A stretch of 64,000 nt of DNA from the NCBI GenBank assembly GCA_964545715.1, contig CAZJHX010000013.1:49645-113644 (forward strand). The letters run 5' to 3'. Shown in pieces: positions 24,635 to 32,732 of this stretch. Every line of letters starts with the position of its first letter. Position 1 is the first letter of the stretch. The notes beneath the pieces were generated by a model. The model was not told the origin of the DNA. It did not search any database and saw only the letters and a program-made list of their open reading frames with translations. Made by a program: the position numbers and the translations under genes. This stretch comes from CAZJHX01 sp964545715 (lineage in GTDB: Bacteria > Myxococcota_A > UBA9042 > GCA-2863065).

Positions 24635-25585
24635 CTATTTGAGCAGGACGGAGTCGCGGCTGACGAAGAACGCTTCGCTGCTGTGGATGCGTGCGGTGCG
24701 GAAGCCGGCGCGGCTGATGCGGCGCGTGATGAGCTGCACTGTAGAGTCCGACTCGACCGACCCGGCGATGAGGGACACGGCGTCGTGCGGCAGCGTCGCC
24801 ATGCCGGTGTCGGGCGCCACGCAGATCAGCGAGGTGGTGCGGTCAAACTGCAGCACCGCCAACTCGATGTAGACCGGCACGTTGTGGTTGGGGGACGTCT
24901 CGGCCACGAGCCAGCGCACGTCCAGATCCTCGTCCCAGTCGATGCCCGCATACGGAGAGCTGACGGGGCTCGAGCCCAGCGCGATCAGGCGCGGAACCGG
25001 CGGCACCTCAACGCGTACGCGGAAGTCCCCAACCTCGGAGGAGCCGCGCCCTCGCAGCGTCAATGAGCCGCCCATCATCGGGGCGTGGCCGCCGCCCAGG
25101 GCGCCCTCGTACGTGAGGCCGTTGACGTTTGTGAACAGCTCAGGGAAGGAGCGGCGTTGCAGGCGTGCGCCGCGATTGCCGAACTGCATTCGGATCTCCC
25201 CGGCGTCCAGCAGCTCGACGAACGACGTGTCCTCGACGGGCGGGCGACCGAGCTCGCGCTCGACGATCTTGCAGTCGCCGATGCGCATGCTGAGCAGCTG
25301 TGGGTCAGGGACGTCCGGCTGGTTGAGGATGCGCAGCACCTCGCCGCGGTCGATGCCGGCGTGGCGCGCAAAGAAGCCGGAGATGTGGACCTGAGGTCGC
25401 GCGCCGCCCGGGACGCGGTGTTCGACGTACGAGACAGTGATCTGGGCGAAGCGGTCGGCGGGTGTGGAGCGGTCCAGGTCTTCGGGCGGCGCCTCTTCCG
25501 CGCACGACGGGAGCAGACATACAGCCGCGAGACACGCCACGAGGACGAGCAGTGGTTTGTTGACGCCGGTTTCTAAGGTGAACAC
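24635..25585 (-). CDS. Lipoprotein of unknown function
   Basis: The GTG at 25585 gives 316 residues and an N-terminal lipoprotein signal (LLVLVACLAAVCLLPSC) with GGGAG nearby; the frame remains open upstream without a plausible N-terminus. The mature part is beta-rich (QVHISGFFARHAGI, LDAGEIRMQFGNR, GSLTLRGRGSSEVGDFRVRV) and resembles no family I know. It is convergent with the J-domain gene and divergent from a methyltransferase. Confidence 0.7.
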   Translation of the reverse strand: MFTLETGVNKPLLVLVACLAAVCLLPSCAEEAPPEDLDRSTPADRFAQITVSYVEHRVPGGARPQVHISGFFARHAGIDRGEVLRILNQPDVPDPQLLSMRIGDCKIVERELGRPPVEDTSFVELLDAGEIRMQFGNRGARLQRRSFPELFTNVNGLTYEGALGGGHAPMMGGSLTLRGRGSSEVGDFRVRVEVPPVPRLIALGSSPVSSPYAGIDWDEDLDVRWLVAETSPNHNVPVYIELAVLQFDRTTSLICVAPDTGMATLPHDAVSLIAGSVESDSTVQLITRRISRAGFRTARIHSSEAFFVSRDSVLLK

Positions 25586-25635
25586 GAGGCTCCCGACAAG
25601 ATAGCACGACACCTTGAAACACGGCCCCACACACA

Positions 25636-25666
25636 TTGATTCCCGGGCGGCCGTGCGAGGTATACT
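25636..25666 (+). promoter_or_regulatory. Promoter of the methyltransferase gene, short leader
   Basis: TTGATT (25636-25641), 19-base spacer and a strong -10 TATACT (25661-25666) nine bases before the ATG at 25676. The long spacer weakens the -35 match. Confidence 0.4.
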
Positions 25667-25675
25667 GGGTGGGCG

Positions 25676-26695
25676 ATGAACGCGGCGCTTCGACGGCTGG
25701 ACCGGGTCCGATACAAGGCCCAACATCGCGGCCTGGCCGCGTCCCTGGCGCTGGGTGTGCGCCTGTTTCACTTCATCCTGGAGCCCAGGCTGACGCCGCC
25801 TCCGCTGTCCGAGCTGGCGGCGTTGGACAAGCGCTTTGCGCGGCTGCTGGCGGCGGATCTGGCCAACGTGGAGGCCGGCTATTACCCGCGCGAGTTGCTG
25901 TTTCAGTTTCCGCTGCGTCGCTACGCGCAGCAGGCGCCGACCGGCTTGCTGGAGTGGCCGAAGGTGGTGTGGCGCAGGCGCTCCGGGCGCAGCGACGACC
26001 TGCCCCACGGCATCGATGAGGCCACGTATCCGGCGTATTACCGGCGCACTTTTCACTGGCAGACGGACGGCTGGTTCAGCGCACACTCGGCGCGGATGTA
26101 CGACGTCGGCGTGGAGTTCTTGTTCTTGGGCACGGCCGACATCATGCGCCGCATGGTGATCCCGCCGGCGATCGATGCGGTGCGCGACGTGGCGCGGCCC
26201 CGGGTGCTGGATGTGGCGTGTGGGACGGGACGGATGCTGGCCCAGCTGCGCAGCGCGATGCCGAGGGCGGCCTATTACGGGCTGGATCTGAGCCCCTTCT
26301 ATTTGCGCGAGGCCGACAAGACCCTGGGCCCCGACCACGACGTCAGCCTGGTGGCGGAGAACGCCGAGTCCATGCCCTTCGCCGACGAGTCGTTTGACGT
26401 TGTCACCTGTGTCTTTACTTGTCACGAACTACCCAGGGACGCGCGCAGAAACGTGGTGCGCGAGGCCCGTCGCGTGCTGAGGCCGGGCGGGCGCTTCATC
26501 GTGTGCGACTCGGCGCAGCGCGTGGACGGCGCCGGCATCATCAGCCACCTGGACGCCTTTCCGCGGCTGTACCACGAGCCCTACTTCAAGGGGTACATGA
26601 AGGACGACCTGTCCGAGGTGCTCAGCGAGTGTGGTCTGACGGTCGAGAGTGTCGAGACTCACATGGTCAGCAAGGTGGTCGTCGCTACTCTTTGA
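25676..26695 (+). CDS. Class I SAM-dependent methyltransferase
   Basis: A 339-residue protein. Residues ~1-165 are an N-terminal extension without a recognised domain. The Rossmann methyltransferase core follows: motif I VLDVACGTGRMLAQL, YYGLDLSPFYL, AENAESMPFADESFDVVTC and VREARRVLRPGGRFIVCDS, typical of Methyltransf_11/UbiE-like enzymes. The substrate is unknown. The gene converges on a membrane alkaline-phosphatase-superfamily gene and overlaps it by 11 bases. Confidence 0.88.
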   Translation: MNAALRRLDRVRYKAQHRGLAASLALGVRLFHFILEPRLTPPPLSELAALDKRFARLLAADLANVEAGYYPRELLFQFPLRRYAQQAPTGLLEWPKVVWRRRSGRSDDLPHGIDEATYPAYYRRTFHWQTDGWFSAHSARMYDVGVEFLFLGTADIMRRMVIPPAIDAVRDVARPRVLDVACGTGRMLAQLRSAMPRAAYYGLDLSPFYLREADKTLGPDHDVSLVAENAESMPFADESFDVVTCVFTCHELPRDARRNVVREARRVLRPGGRFIVCDSAQRVDGAGIISHLDAFPRLYHEPYFKGYMKDDLSEVLSECGLTVESVETHMVSKVVVATL

Positions 26696-28841
26696 TACGC
26701 GGAACGACGTACTCGCCCATCTCGACCATGCCGGGGTCGCTCAACATCCATGTGCGCAGCAGCGCCCGCATGCGATTGGCCAGCTCGGGGCGCTCGTGGA
26801 CCAGGTTCTGGCGCTCATCTGGGTCGTTGCGCACGTCGTACAGCTCCCAGAAGACGCCGTGGCGCGTCGGGATGTAGATCAGCTTGTAGCCGTCGTGCAT
26901 GACGGCGCGGTGCTTGGCCACCAGGAAGTCGTCGTCGAAGGTCTCGTCGAAGTAGATCTCGTGCGTGTCTTCGTCGTGGCTGAAGGCGCCGAAGCCCTCG
27001 GCAAAGGTCATGGTCTTGCCTTCGAGCACGGCGGCCTCGGGGTTGAGGAACCACAGGCCGGTCTCAAAGAAGACGGGCGGGTCCTCAGGACGGGTCTGGC
27101 CGTTGACCAGCCGCTTGAGCGACTTGCCTGTCGCGCCCTCAAGCGGCGCGAGGCCCGCGTAGTCGAGCAGCGTTGGCGCGATGTCGATGGAGCGCACCGG
27201 ATTCTGAATGGCGCGGTGCGGGTGTTTTGTGCCGGCGGGGCGCAGCATGAACGGGATCCGCAGGCTGTTGCTGCCGCGCAGGTGGTCGCCGTGGCCGATG
27301 CCGAAGCCCTGCTCGTACAGGTTCTCGCCGTGATCGGCCGTGACCACGATGTGCGTGTTGTTGAGCAGATCCAGCGCGACCAGGTCGTCCAGGAGGCGTC
27401 CGATAGCGCGGTCGGTGGCGTAGAGCGCGCCGTCGTACAGCGCTTTGACCTGTGTGCGCTCGTTCTCGCCGGGCGCCTTGGCGGCGTTGGACCAGCTGGC
27501 TTTGTGAAAGCGTGACGGGCCGTCGTAGGTCTCGGACGTGTAGCGCCCGTAGGACGGGTGAGGGACCGAGTAGGGAAAGTGGGGCGCCGAGTAAAAGACG
27601 ACCAGCGCGAAGGGGCGTCCGTCGCCCTGCCGGATCCAGCGCCTTGCTTCGTCGGTGAGCGACTCGGGGTCGGCGGTGCGTTCGTATAGCTTGAGAATGG
27701 GGAAGCTGTGGGACCCGCCCAGCGCCGTGAGCAGGTACGGCATCAGGTGGTAATGCAGCTTGTAGCCGCCGAGCTGGACGTTGGACTGCAGGGTGAAGCG
27801 GGGGACCCGGACGGTCTCAAAGCCGAGCTCGATGCGGCTGAAGATGTCACCGGCAAAGTCGCTGACGACGCCCGTGCGGTAGCCGGCGTCGGACAGCCGC
27901 GTCATCAAGGTCTCGCGGTCGACTGCCAGGACTTTGGGACCGGGGAACATGTGGCGGACGCCGTGCTCGTGCGGATAGCGCGCGGTCAGGATCGAGACCC
28001 AGGACGGGAACGTGCGGGGCATCACCGTCCAGGCGGACGTGAACGTGGTCGCCTCGTTGGCAAACGCATCCAGGTTGGGCAGGTCGCGGAAGCCGTCGTT
28101 GAGGATGCGGTCGGCGCGCAGCGAGTCCACCGCGATGATCAGGATGTTGTTGTTGGTGACGGGCGGGCGCACGGGCTTCAGCGCCATGGCGGCGGCGACT
28201 CCGCAAACCAGCGCGGCGCCCGCCATCGCGCCGTACATGCCCTTGGAGCGCGAGACGGCGCGCTTGATCTTGGTGGCCAGGCGTCGCTGCAGCACGATCA
28301 GCGCCGCGCCGGTGATGACTGTCACGTAGGCGAACGCCAGGGTGTCCAGCAGGTCGGGCGGCATGTACTCGCTGACGAAGACCTGGAAGCGGGTCCAAAA
28401 TCCGCCGGCGCCGTAGAAGTGCTCGTACATCACCTGCGGGTGGGTGATCAGCGCGCGAATCAAGAACCACAGGTGGTAACCGGCGACGGTGAGAAACACG
28501 CGCCAGGCACGATCCCGGCCACGCCGTGGGCGCTTGCCCTGCACGGCGGCCACCACGATCCAGTGCATGTTGGCGAAGACGCCGGCGCAGGCGCCGACCA
28601 TCAAATAGATCCCCAGCAGGCGCAGCTGTAGGGCGATGATCTCCTCCTGGAACAAGGAGATGATGAAGTCGGTGATGCCGCTGTCGCTCATGCCCATGTA
28701 CTCGGCGCCCTGGTGACGCAGAAGGCACCAGCCGAAGAGCCCCGCATAAAACAAGGCGCCCATCAGCGGGCCGGTCCAGGTGAAGGACCAGAGGCGCCGT
28801 GACAGCGAGGCGGCGGGTTTGGGCTCGTCGAACAGCGACAT
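26685..28841 (-). CDS. Membrane alkaline-phosphatase-superfamily (sulfatase-like) protein
   Basis: A 718-residue protein. About five membrane segments fill the first ~220 residues. The large extracytoplasmic domain starts with NNILIIAVDSLRAD (metal-binding Asp) and includes VVTADHGENLYEQGFGIGHG and CNGQ-less C-terminal strands. At the sulfatase active-site position it reads RTFPSWVSILTARYPHEHG: the Cys/Ser that becomes formylglycine is Thr and the following Arg is Trp. Thr nucleophiles occur in LtaS and phosphoethanolamine transferases, so a phosphotransferase or phosphohydrolase acting on envelope glycans or lipids is a better guess than a sulfatase. It has a TTGACA promoter divergent from the CapA-like gene. 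Confidence 0.85.
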   Translation of the reverse strand: MSLFDEPKPAASLSRRLWSFTWTGPLMGALFYAGLFGWCLLRHQGAEYMGMSDSGITDFIISLFQEEIIALQLRLLGIYLMVGACAGVFANMHWIVVAAVQGKRPRRGRDRAWRVFLTVAGYHLWFLIRALITHPQVMYEHFYGAGGFWTRFQVFVSEYMPPDLLDTLAFAYVTVITGAALIVLQRRLATKIKRAVSRSKGMYGAMAGAALVCGVAAAMALKPVRPPVTNNNILIIAVDSLRADRILNDGFRDLPNLDAFANEATTFTSAWTVMPRTFPSWVSILTARYPHEHGVRHMFPGPKVLAVDRETLMTRLSDAGYRTGVVSDFAGDIFSRIELGFETVRVPRFTLQSNVQLGGYKLHYHLMPYLLTALGGSHSFPILKLYERTADPESLTDEARRWIRQGDGRPFALVVFYSAPHFPYSVPHPSYGRYTSETYDGPSRFHKASWSNAAKAPGENERTQVKALYDGALYATDRAIGRLLDDLVALDLLNNTHIVVTADHGENLYEQGFGIGHGDHLRGSNSLRIPFMLRPAGTKHPHRAIQNPVRSIDIAPTLLDYAGLAPLEGATGKSLKRLVNGQTRPEDPPVFFETGLWFLNPEAAVLEGKTMTFAEGFGAFSHDEDTHEIYFDETFDDDFLVAKHRAVMHDGYKLIYIPTRHGVFWELYDVRNDPDERQNLVHERPELANRMRALLRTWMLSDPGMVEMGEYVVPRIKE

Positions 28842-28850
28842 TGCCCACGG

Positions 28851-28878
28851 ATTAAGCCGCGCAACCCGGCGGTGTCAA
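28851..28878 (-). promoter_or_regulatory. Promoter of the sulfatase-like gene
   Basis: Minus strand TTGACA (28878-28873), 16-base spacer and CTTAAT (28856-28851), nine bases before the ATG at 28841. It is a near mirror image of the promoter on the other strand, with TTAATCCG shared by both. Confidence 0.55.
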
Positions 28879-28893
28879 CAGCTTCACCCTTCC

Positions 28894-28921
28894 TTGACAC
28901 GGGGGCACCCACGTATTTAAT
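28894..28921 (+). promoter_or_regulatory. Strong promoter of the CapA-like gene, leaderless
   Basis: TTGACA (28894-28899), 16-base spacer and TTTAAT (28916-28921), then six bases to the ATG at 28928. A transcript starting seven bases after the -10 would begin exactly at the ATG. No Shine-Dalgarno sequence is present. Confidence 0.65.
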
Positions 28922-28927
28922 CCGCGC

Positions 28928-30079
28928 ATGCTACGCGTGCTCGTTGTGCTCTCGCTCTCTCTGCCTCTTTCGCTGCCGGTTTGTGCGGAGGCAAAAATTC
29001 CGCCGAAATCGCAGCGGGGTGTCCGGGATCTGCTGCTTGTCGCCGGTGGTGATGTCGCCTACCCGCGCGGGTGGATGGATCGCCTGGTGGAGAGGCAGAA
29101 GTCCAAGATGTTCGACTTTGTTCGGGGCTATGCACTGGCGGCGGACCTGGCGTTCTTGAATCTGGAGTCGCCGTACACCGAGGCCGAGTTCGTCTTGAAA
29201 AAGAAGTGGCCCATCGCGACGCCCCCGCATCGGTTGGACTACGTGCTGGACGGTGGGTTCAACATGTTCTCGCTGGCCAACAACCATATGTTCGACGCCG
29301 GCAAGCAGGGGATCATCGACACGCTGGATCTGCTGGCGGTCAAGCGAAAAGCGCACCGGCGGATCACGAAAGAGACCGGCAAGCGCAAGCACCTGTATTG
29401 GACGGGCGCGGCGCGGCGGGTTCGCGATGCCTACAAGCCGTCGGTGTTCAAGCTGCCGGGCAAGCAGCTGAAGGTGGCCTTTCACGCGTTTGGCTACGCC
29501 CGGTCCAACCTGGTGCCCATGCCGTACAGCGCCAAGGCCTACAAGGCGATTCGGGAGTACGCGTCCAAGGTGGACATCACGATCGTGTCCGCGCATCACG
29601 GCAAGGAGTACACGCACATCCCCGACGCCAAAAAAGCGGGCGTGTACCGCAAGTACATCGATGCGGGCGCAGACGTGGTGCTGGGTCATCACCCGCACGT
29701 CATTCAGGGCGTCGAGGCGTACAAGAACGGAATCATTTTCCACAGCCTGGGCAACTTCTCGTTTGCGTCCAAGACCAAGCGGCATCTGAAGACGGGCGCG
29801 CGGCTGTACAGCATCATGCCGCTCATCTACTTCAAGGACGGGCGCGTCGAGCGGGCGGAGGTGCTGCCGCTCTACGTGAACAACTCCGCGCCGCTCAAGG
29901 TGCAGGGCCAGGTACTGCGCTCCACAAACTTCAAGCCGCAGGTGCTGAAGGGCGTCTTTGCGGACCAGGTGCTGCGGGAGCTGAAGCAGTGGACACGGGA
30001 GATCCCGGGGGTCAACAAGCGGGCGGCGCGCGCTTTCAAAATCAAAGGGGATCGCGCGTGGATTCAAGTACGAAGGTAG
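28928..30079 (+). CDS. CapA/PgsA-like exported metallophosphatase-fold protein
   Basis: A 383-residue protein with a signal peptide (LVVLSLSLPLSLPVCAEA). The PGA_cap/CapA fold is shown by LLLVAGGDVAYPRG, LAFLNLESP, FNMFSLANNHMFDAGKQG, IVSAHHGKEYTHIPD, VVLGHHPHVIQGVEAYKNG and IIFHSLGNFSFAS, which carry the usual metal-binding Asp, Asn and His residues. CapA proteins take part in poly-gamma-glutamate export, but many members have other roles, and no capBC genes are nearby. It overlaps the M1/HEAT gene by 22 bases. Confidence 0.88.
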   Translation: MLRVLVVLSLSLPLSLPVCAEAKIPPKSQRGVRDLLLVAGGDVAYPRGWMDRLVERQKSKMFDFVRGYALAADLAFLNLESPYTEAEFVLKKKWPIATPPHRLDYVLDGGFNMFSLANNHMFDAGKQGIIDTLDLLAVKRKAHRRITKETGKRKHLYWTGAARRVRDAYKPSVFKLPGKQLKVAFHAFGYARSNLVPMPYSAKAYKAIREYASKVDITIVSAHHGKEYTHIPDAKKAGVYRKYIDAGADVVLGHHPHVIQGVEAYKNGIIFHSLGNFSFASKTKRHLKTGARLYSIMPLIYFKDGRVERAEVLPLYVNNSAPLKVQGQVLRSTNFKPQVLKGVFADQVLRELKQWTREIPGVNKRAARAFKIKGDRAWIQVRR

Positions 30080-32565
30080 CGTTGGCGCTGGCGGTGCTGC
30101 TGTGCAGCGCCGATGCGCAGGCCGATCGCTTCGGCAAGGCGGGTCAGTTCCGGCATTACCACCGCGATCGTGTCGCCGACGTGCTGCACACGAAGGTGGC
30201 GGTGAAGGTGGACATCCGGGCAGGGACGGTGGCCGGCACGTCGACCATCTCCATGACCCTGATTCGCGACACGCGTGAGGTCGTGCTGGACGCCGGCGAC
30301 ATGACGGTGCACTCGGTGACGTCCGGCGCGACCGCACTGTCGTTCAAGCACCGCGACCACGCGCTGAGGGTCGCGCTGGCCGGGGAGCTGAAGGCGGGCC
30401 GAAAGCTGGAGCTGGTCGTCAACTACGACGCCAAGCCGCGGCGCGGGATGTACTTTGTGCGGCCGGAGAAGGGGTACAAGAAGCGGCCCTGGCAGGCATG
30501 GACGCAGGGCGAGGCCGAGGACAATCGGCACTGGTTTGTGGGCTACGATTTCCCAGACGACCGCTTCACGACCGAGGTGCTGGCCACGGTGCGCAAGCCG
30601 TTCGTGGCGGTCAGCAACGGCAAGCTGCTGGCCACGAAAAATGCCGAGCCGGGCTGGCGGACGTTTCACTGGAAGCAGGCGGTGCCGCACGTCAACTACC
30701 TGGTCACGCTGGTGGTTGGCGACTACCAGCGTATCGAGGTCGAGGGCCACGCGACGCCGATGGCGGTCTGGGTCACTCGTCGCGATGCCCCGCACTGGAA
30801 GCGGTCGTTTTCAAAGACGGCCGACATTATTCGGTTTTTCGAGGGGCTGACGGGTGAGCCGTTTCCGTTTGAGAAGTACGATCAGGTCGTGGTCGACGAC
30901 TTCTTGTACGGCGGTATGGAGAACTCGTCCGCGACGACGCTGACCAATCACACCATTCACGACGCCCGCGCTGCGCTGGACTTTTCGAGCGTCGGCCTGG
31001 TCGCGCATGAGGCCGCGCACCAGTGGTTCGGGGATTTGATCACCTGCAGAAGCTGGCCCCATCTGTGGCTGAACGAGGGCTTCGCCACCTATTTCGAGAT
31101 GCTGTACGGCGAGGCGCGCAAGGGTAAGGCCGAGTTCGACTGGGACCGGGTGTCCTCGTTGGGCTGGTACATGCACGGCGGCTACACCCGCCGGATGGAC
31201 GAGCATCACTTTGACCATCCGGACGACCTGTTCGACGGCCACACCTACATCAAGGGCGCATGGATTCTGCACATGCTGCGCGTGCGCGTCGGCGATGTGC
31301 AGTTTCGCAAGGCCGTGCGCCATTACGTGGCGACGTATCGGCAGCAGGTCGTGGAGTCGGACGATCTGCGCCGCGCCTTTGAGCACGCCACCGGCCATCA
31401 GCTTCAGCACTTCTTTGAGCAGTGGGTGCATCGGCCCGGACATCCCAAGCTGACCGTTACCTGGCGCTGGGACGCCAAGACGCGTCACGCGCGGGTGAAG
31501 GTGCGCCAGACGACGAGCAAGCCGTTCAAGCTCACGGTACCCGTGCGGCTGCAGGGTGCGTTTGGCAAGCGCCGCTGGAAGCTGCCGATCAGTGGCAAGA
31601 CCCACGAGTTTGCCCTGGCGTTGAGCGACGAACCGAAGCTGGTCGAGGTGGACCCGGACGCCACGATCTTGATGGAGGCGACCGTCACGAAGCCGTTGTG
31701 GGAGCGCACGCATCAAGTCCGTCACGGCACGACAGCCATGAGCCGGTATCGGGCGGCGCGGGACCTGGCGGATGTCGGCACAAAAAACCCGGCAAAGGCG
31801 GTGCCGGTGCTGCGTGACGTGCTGGGTGACAGCAAGGAGTTTCACTCGGTTCGAGCCGCTGCGGCGAGCGCCCTGGGACAGCTGGGCGGGGATGTCGCGG
31901 AGATCGCGCTGATCGCGGCATTGAAGGACCGGGACGCCCTGGTTCGGCGGGCTGCGGCCAACGCGCTGGCGAGCTTTGAGTCCAAAGGCACCCTGCGCGC
32001 GTTGAAGGACGCGTTTGAGGACGATCGCAGCTACAAAGTGGCGGCGGCGGCGCTGACCTCGTACGCCGCCATTCGCGGCTCTGACGGCCTGTCGCTGGTC
32101 AAAGACGGGCTCTCGCGCAAGAGCCACCGGGACGTGATTCTGCGCGCCGCGATCGACGCGCTGGCGGAGATCGGTACGGCAAAGGCCTTTGACCTGGTGA
32201 TGGATCAGACGAAGTGGGGTGAGCCGACGAATGGCCGGCGCAGCGCAGCGGCGGCGCTTGGGACCATGGGCGTGGCTGAGGCCCGCTTCAAAGAGCGAGC
32301 GCGGGTGCGGCTGGAGGCGCTGTTGGACGATCCCAGGTTCTGGCTGCGTCTGGACGCGGCAGAGGCGCTGGGCTCGCTGGGCGACAATCGGTCGCTGGCG
32401 CCGCTTCAGAAGCTGTTGGCGCGGGCCAGCACACGGCGCATGGCGCGCACGGTGGCGGTGGCTGTCGAGGCGTTGCAACACAAGGACAAGGGCGCACAGG
32501 ATCTCGGGGACCAGCTGCGGGAGCTGCGTCAACGCCTGGAAGCGCTGGAGCAGGAGCAGCACTAG
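30058..32565 (+). CDS. M1 family aminopeptidase with C-terminal HEAT repeats
   Basis: The GTG at 30058 has AAGGGG seven bases upstream and gives 835 residues with a signal peptide (ALALAVLLCSADAQA). The M1 core shows YGGMENSS (GAMEN motif, ~285), VAHEAAHQWFGDLITCRSWP and LWLNEGFATYFEM (HExxH-x18-E, ~317), and a downstream TYIKGAWILHMLR. This should be an active zinc aminopeptidase. Residues ~555-790 are HEAT repeats (AAAASALGQLGGDVAEIALI, LVRRAAANALASFESKGTLR, RLDAAEALGSLGDNRSLAPL). The C-terminus is a short coiled coil. The frame stays open far upstream inside the CapA gene but that part is only a shadow. Confidence 0.93.
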   Translation: MDSSTKVALALAVLLCSADAQADRFGKAGQFRHYHRDRVADVLHTKVAVKVDIRAGTVAGTSTISMTLIRDTREVVLDAGDMTVHSVTSGATALSFKHRDHALRVALAGELKAGRKLELVVNYDAKPRRGMYFVRPEKGYKKRPWQAWTQGEAEDNRHWFVGYDFPDDRFTTEVLATVRKPFVAVSNGKLLATKNAEPGWRTFHWKQAVPHVNYLVTLVVGDYQRIEVEGHATPMAVWVTRRDAPHWKRSFSKTADIIRFFEGLTGEPFPFEKYDQVVVDDFLYGGMENSSATTLTNHTIHDARAALDFSSVGLVAHEAAHQWFGDLITCRSWPHLWLNEGFATYFEMLYGEARKGKAEFDWDRVSSLGWYMHGGYTRRMDEHHFDHPDDLFDGHTYIKGAWILHMLRVRVGDVQFRKAVRHYVATYRQQVVESDDLRRAFEHATGHQLQHFFEQWVHRPGHPKLTVTWRWDAKTRHARVKVRQTTSKPFKLTVPVRLQGAFGKRRWKLPISGKTHEFALALSDEPKLVEVDPDATILMEATVTKPLWERTHQVRHGTTAMSRYRAARDLADVGTKNPAKAVPVLRDVLGDSKEFHSVRAAAASALGQLGGDVAEIALIAALKDRDALVRRAAANALASFESKGTLRALKDAFEDDRSYKVAAAALTSYAAIRGSDGLSLVKDGLSRKSHRDVILRAAIDALAEIGTAKAFDLVMDQTKWGEPTNGRRSAAAALGTMGVAEARFKERARVRLEALLDDPRFWLRLDAAEALGSLGDNRSLAPLQKLLARASTRRMARTVAVAVEALQHKDKGAQDLGDQLRELRQRLEALEQEQH

Positions 32566-32732
32566 ATGTCCTCGACGAAAATGACAACTCATCGGCGGGC
32601 CGTCTCGCCGCCTCGCTGCGTTGGATCGCTTCGCTCTCGCTCGACGGGGCACCACCCCGCCTTCGCTCGCCCGCCTTGCGAGGCGACGAGCCGTCCGCGC
32701 CAATGTGTCACCATTTTCGCCGAGGACATCTA
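32563..32732. repeat. 170-bp imperfect palindrome between the M1 and propeller genes
   Basis: The outer 12 bases TAGATGTCCTCG (32563-32574) pair exactly with 32721-32732, and the match extends to 20 of 21 (through CGAAAATG). Inner parts match in patches, e.g. CTCGCCGCCTCGC against the reverse complement of GCGAGGCGACGAG. The loop contains CGGGGCACCACCCCG. The left end includes the TAG stop of the M1 gene and the right end the GAGGA and bases just before the ATG of the next gene. No gene is seen inside. It looks like a hairpin or inserted repeat element. Confidence 0.85.

Noticed and set aside
29071..30057. Upstream extension of the M1/HEAT gene by over 300 codons
   Set aside because: This stretch is the CapA-like gene in another frame, which shows clear family motifs; the M1 signal peptide begins at 30058.
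32566..32732. Small gene between the M1 and propeller genes
   Set aside because: The only frames run through the palindrome and have no ribosome binding site or family-like sequence.
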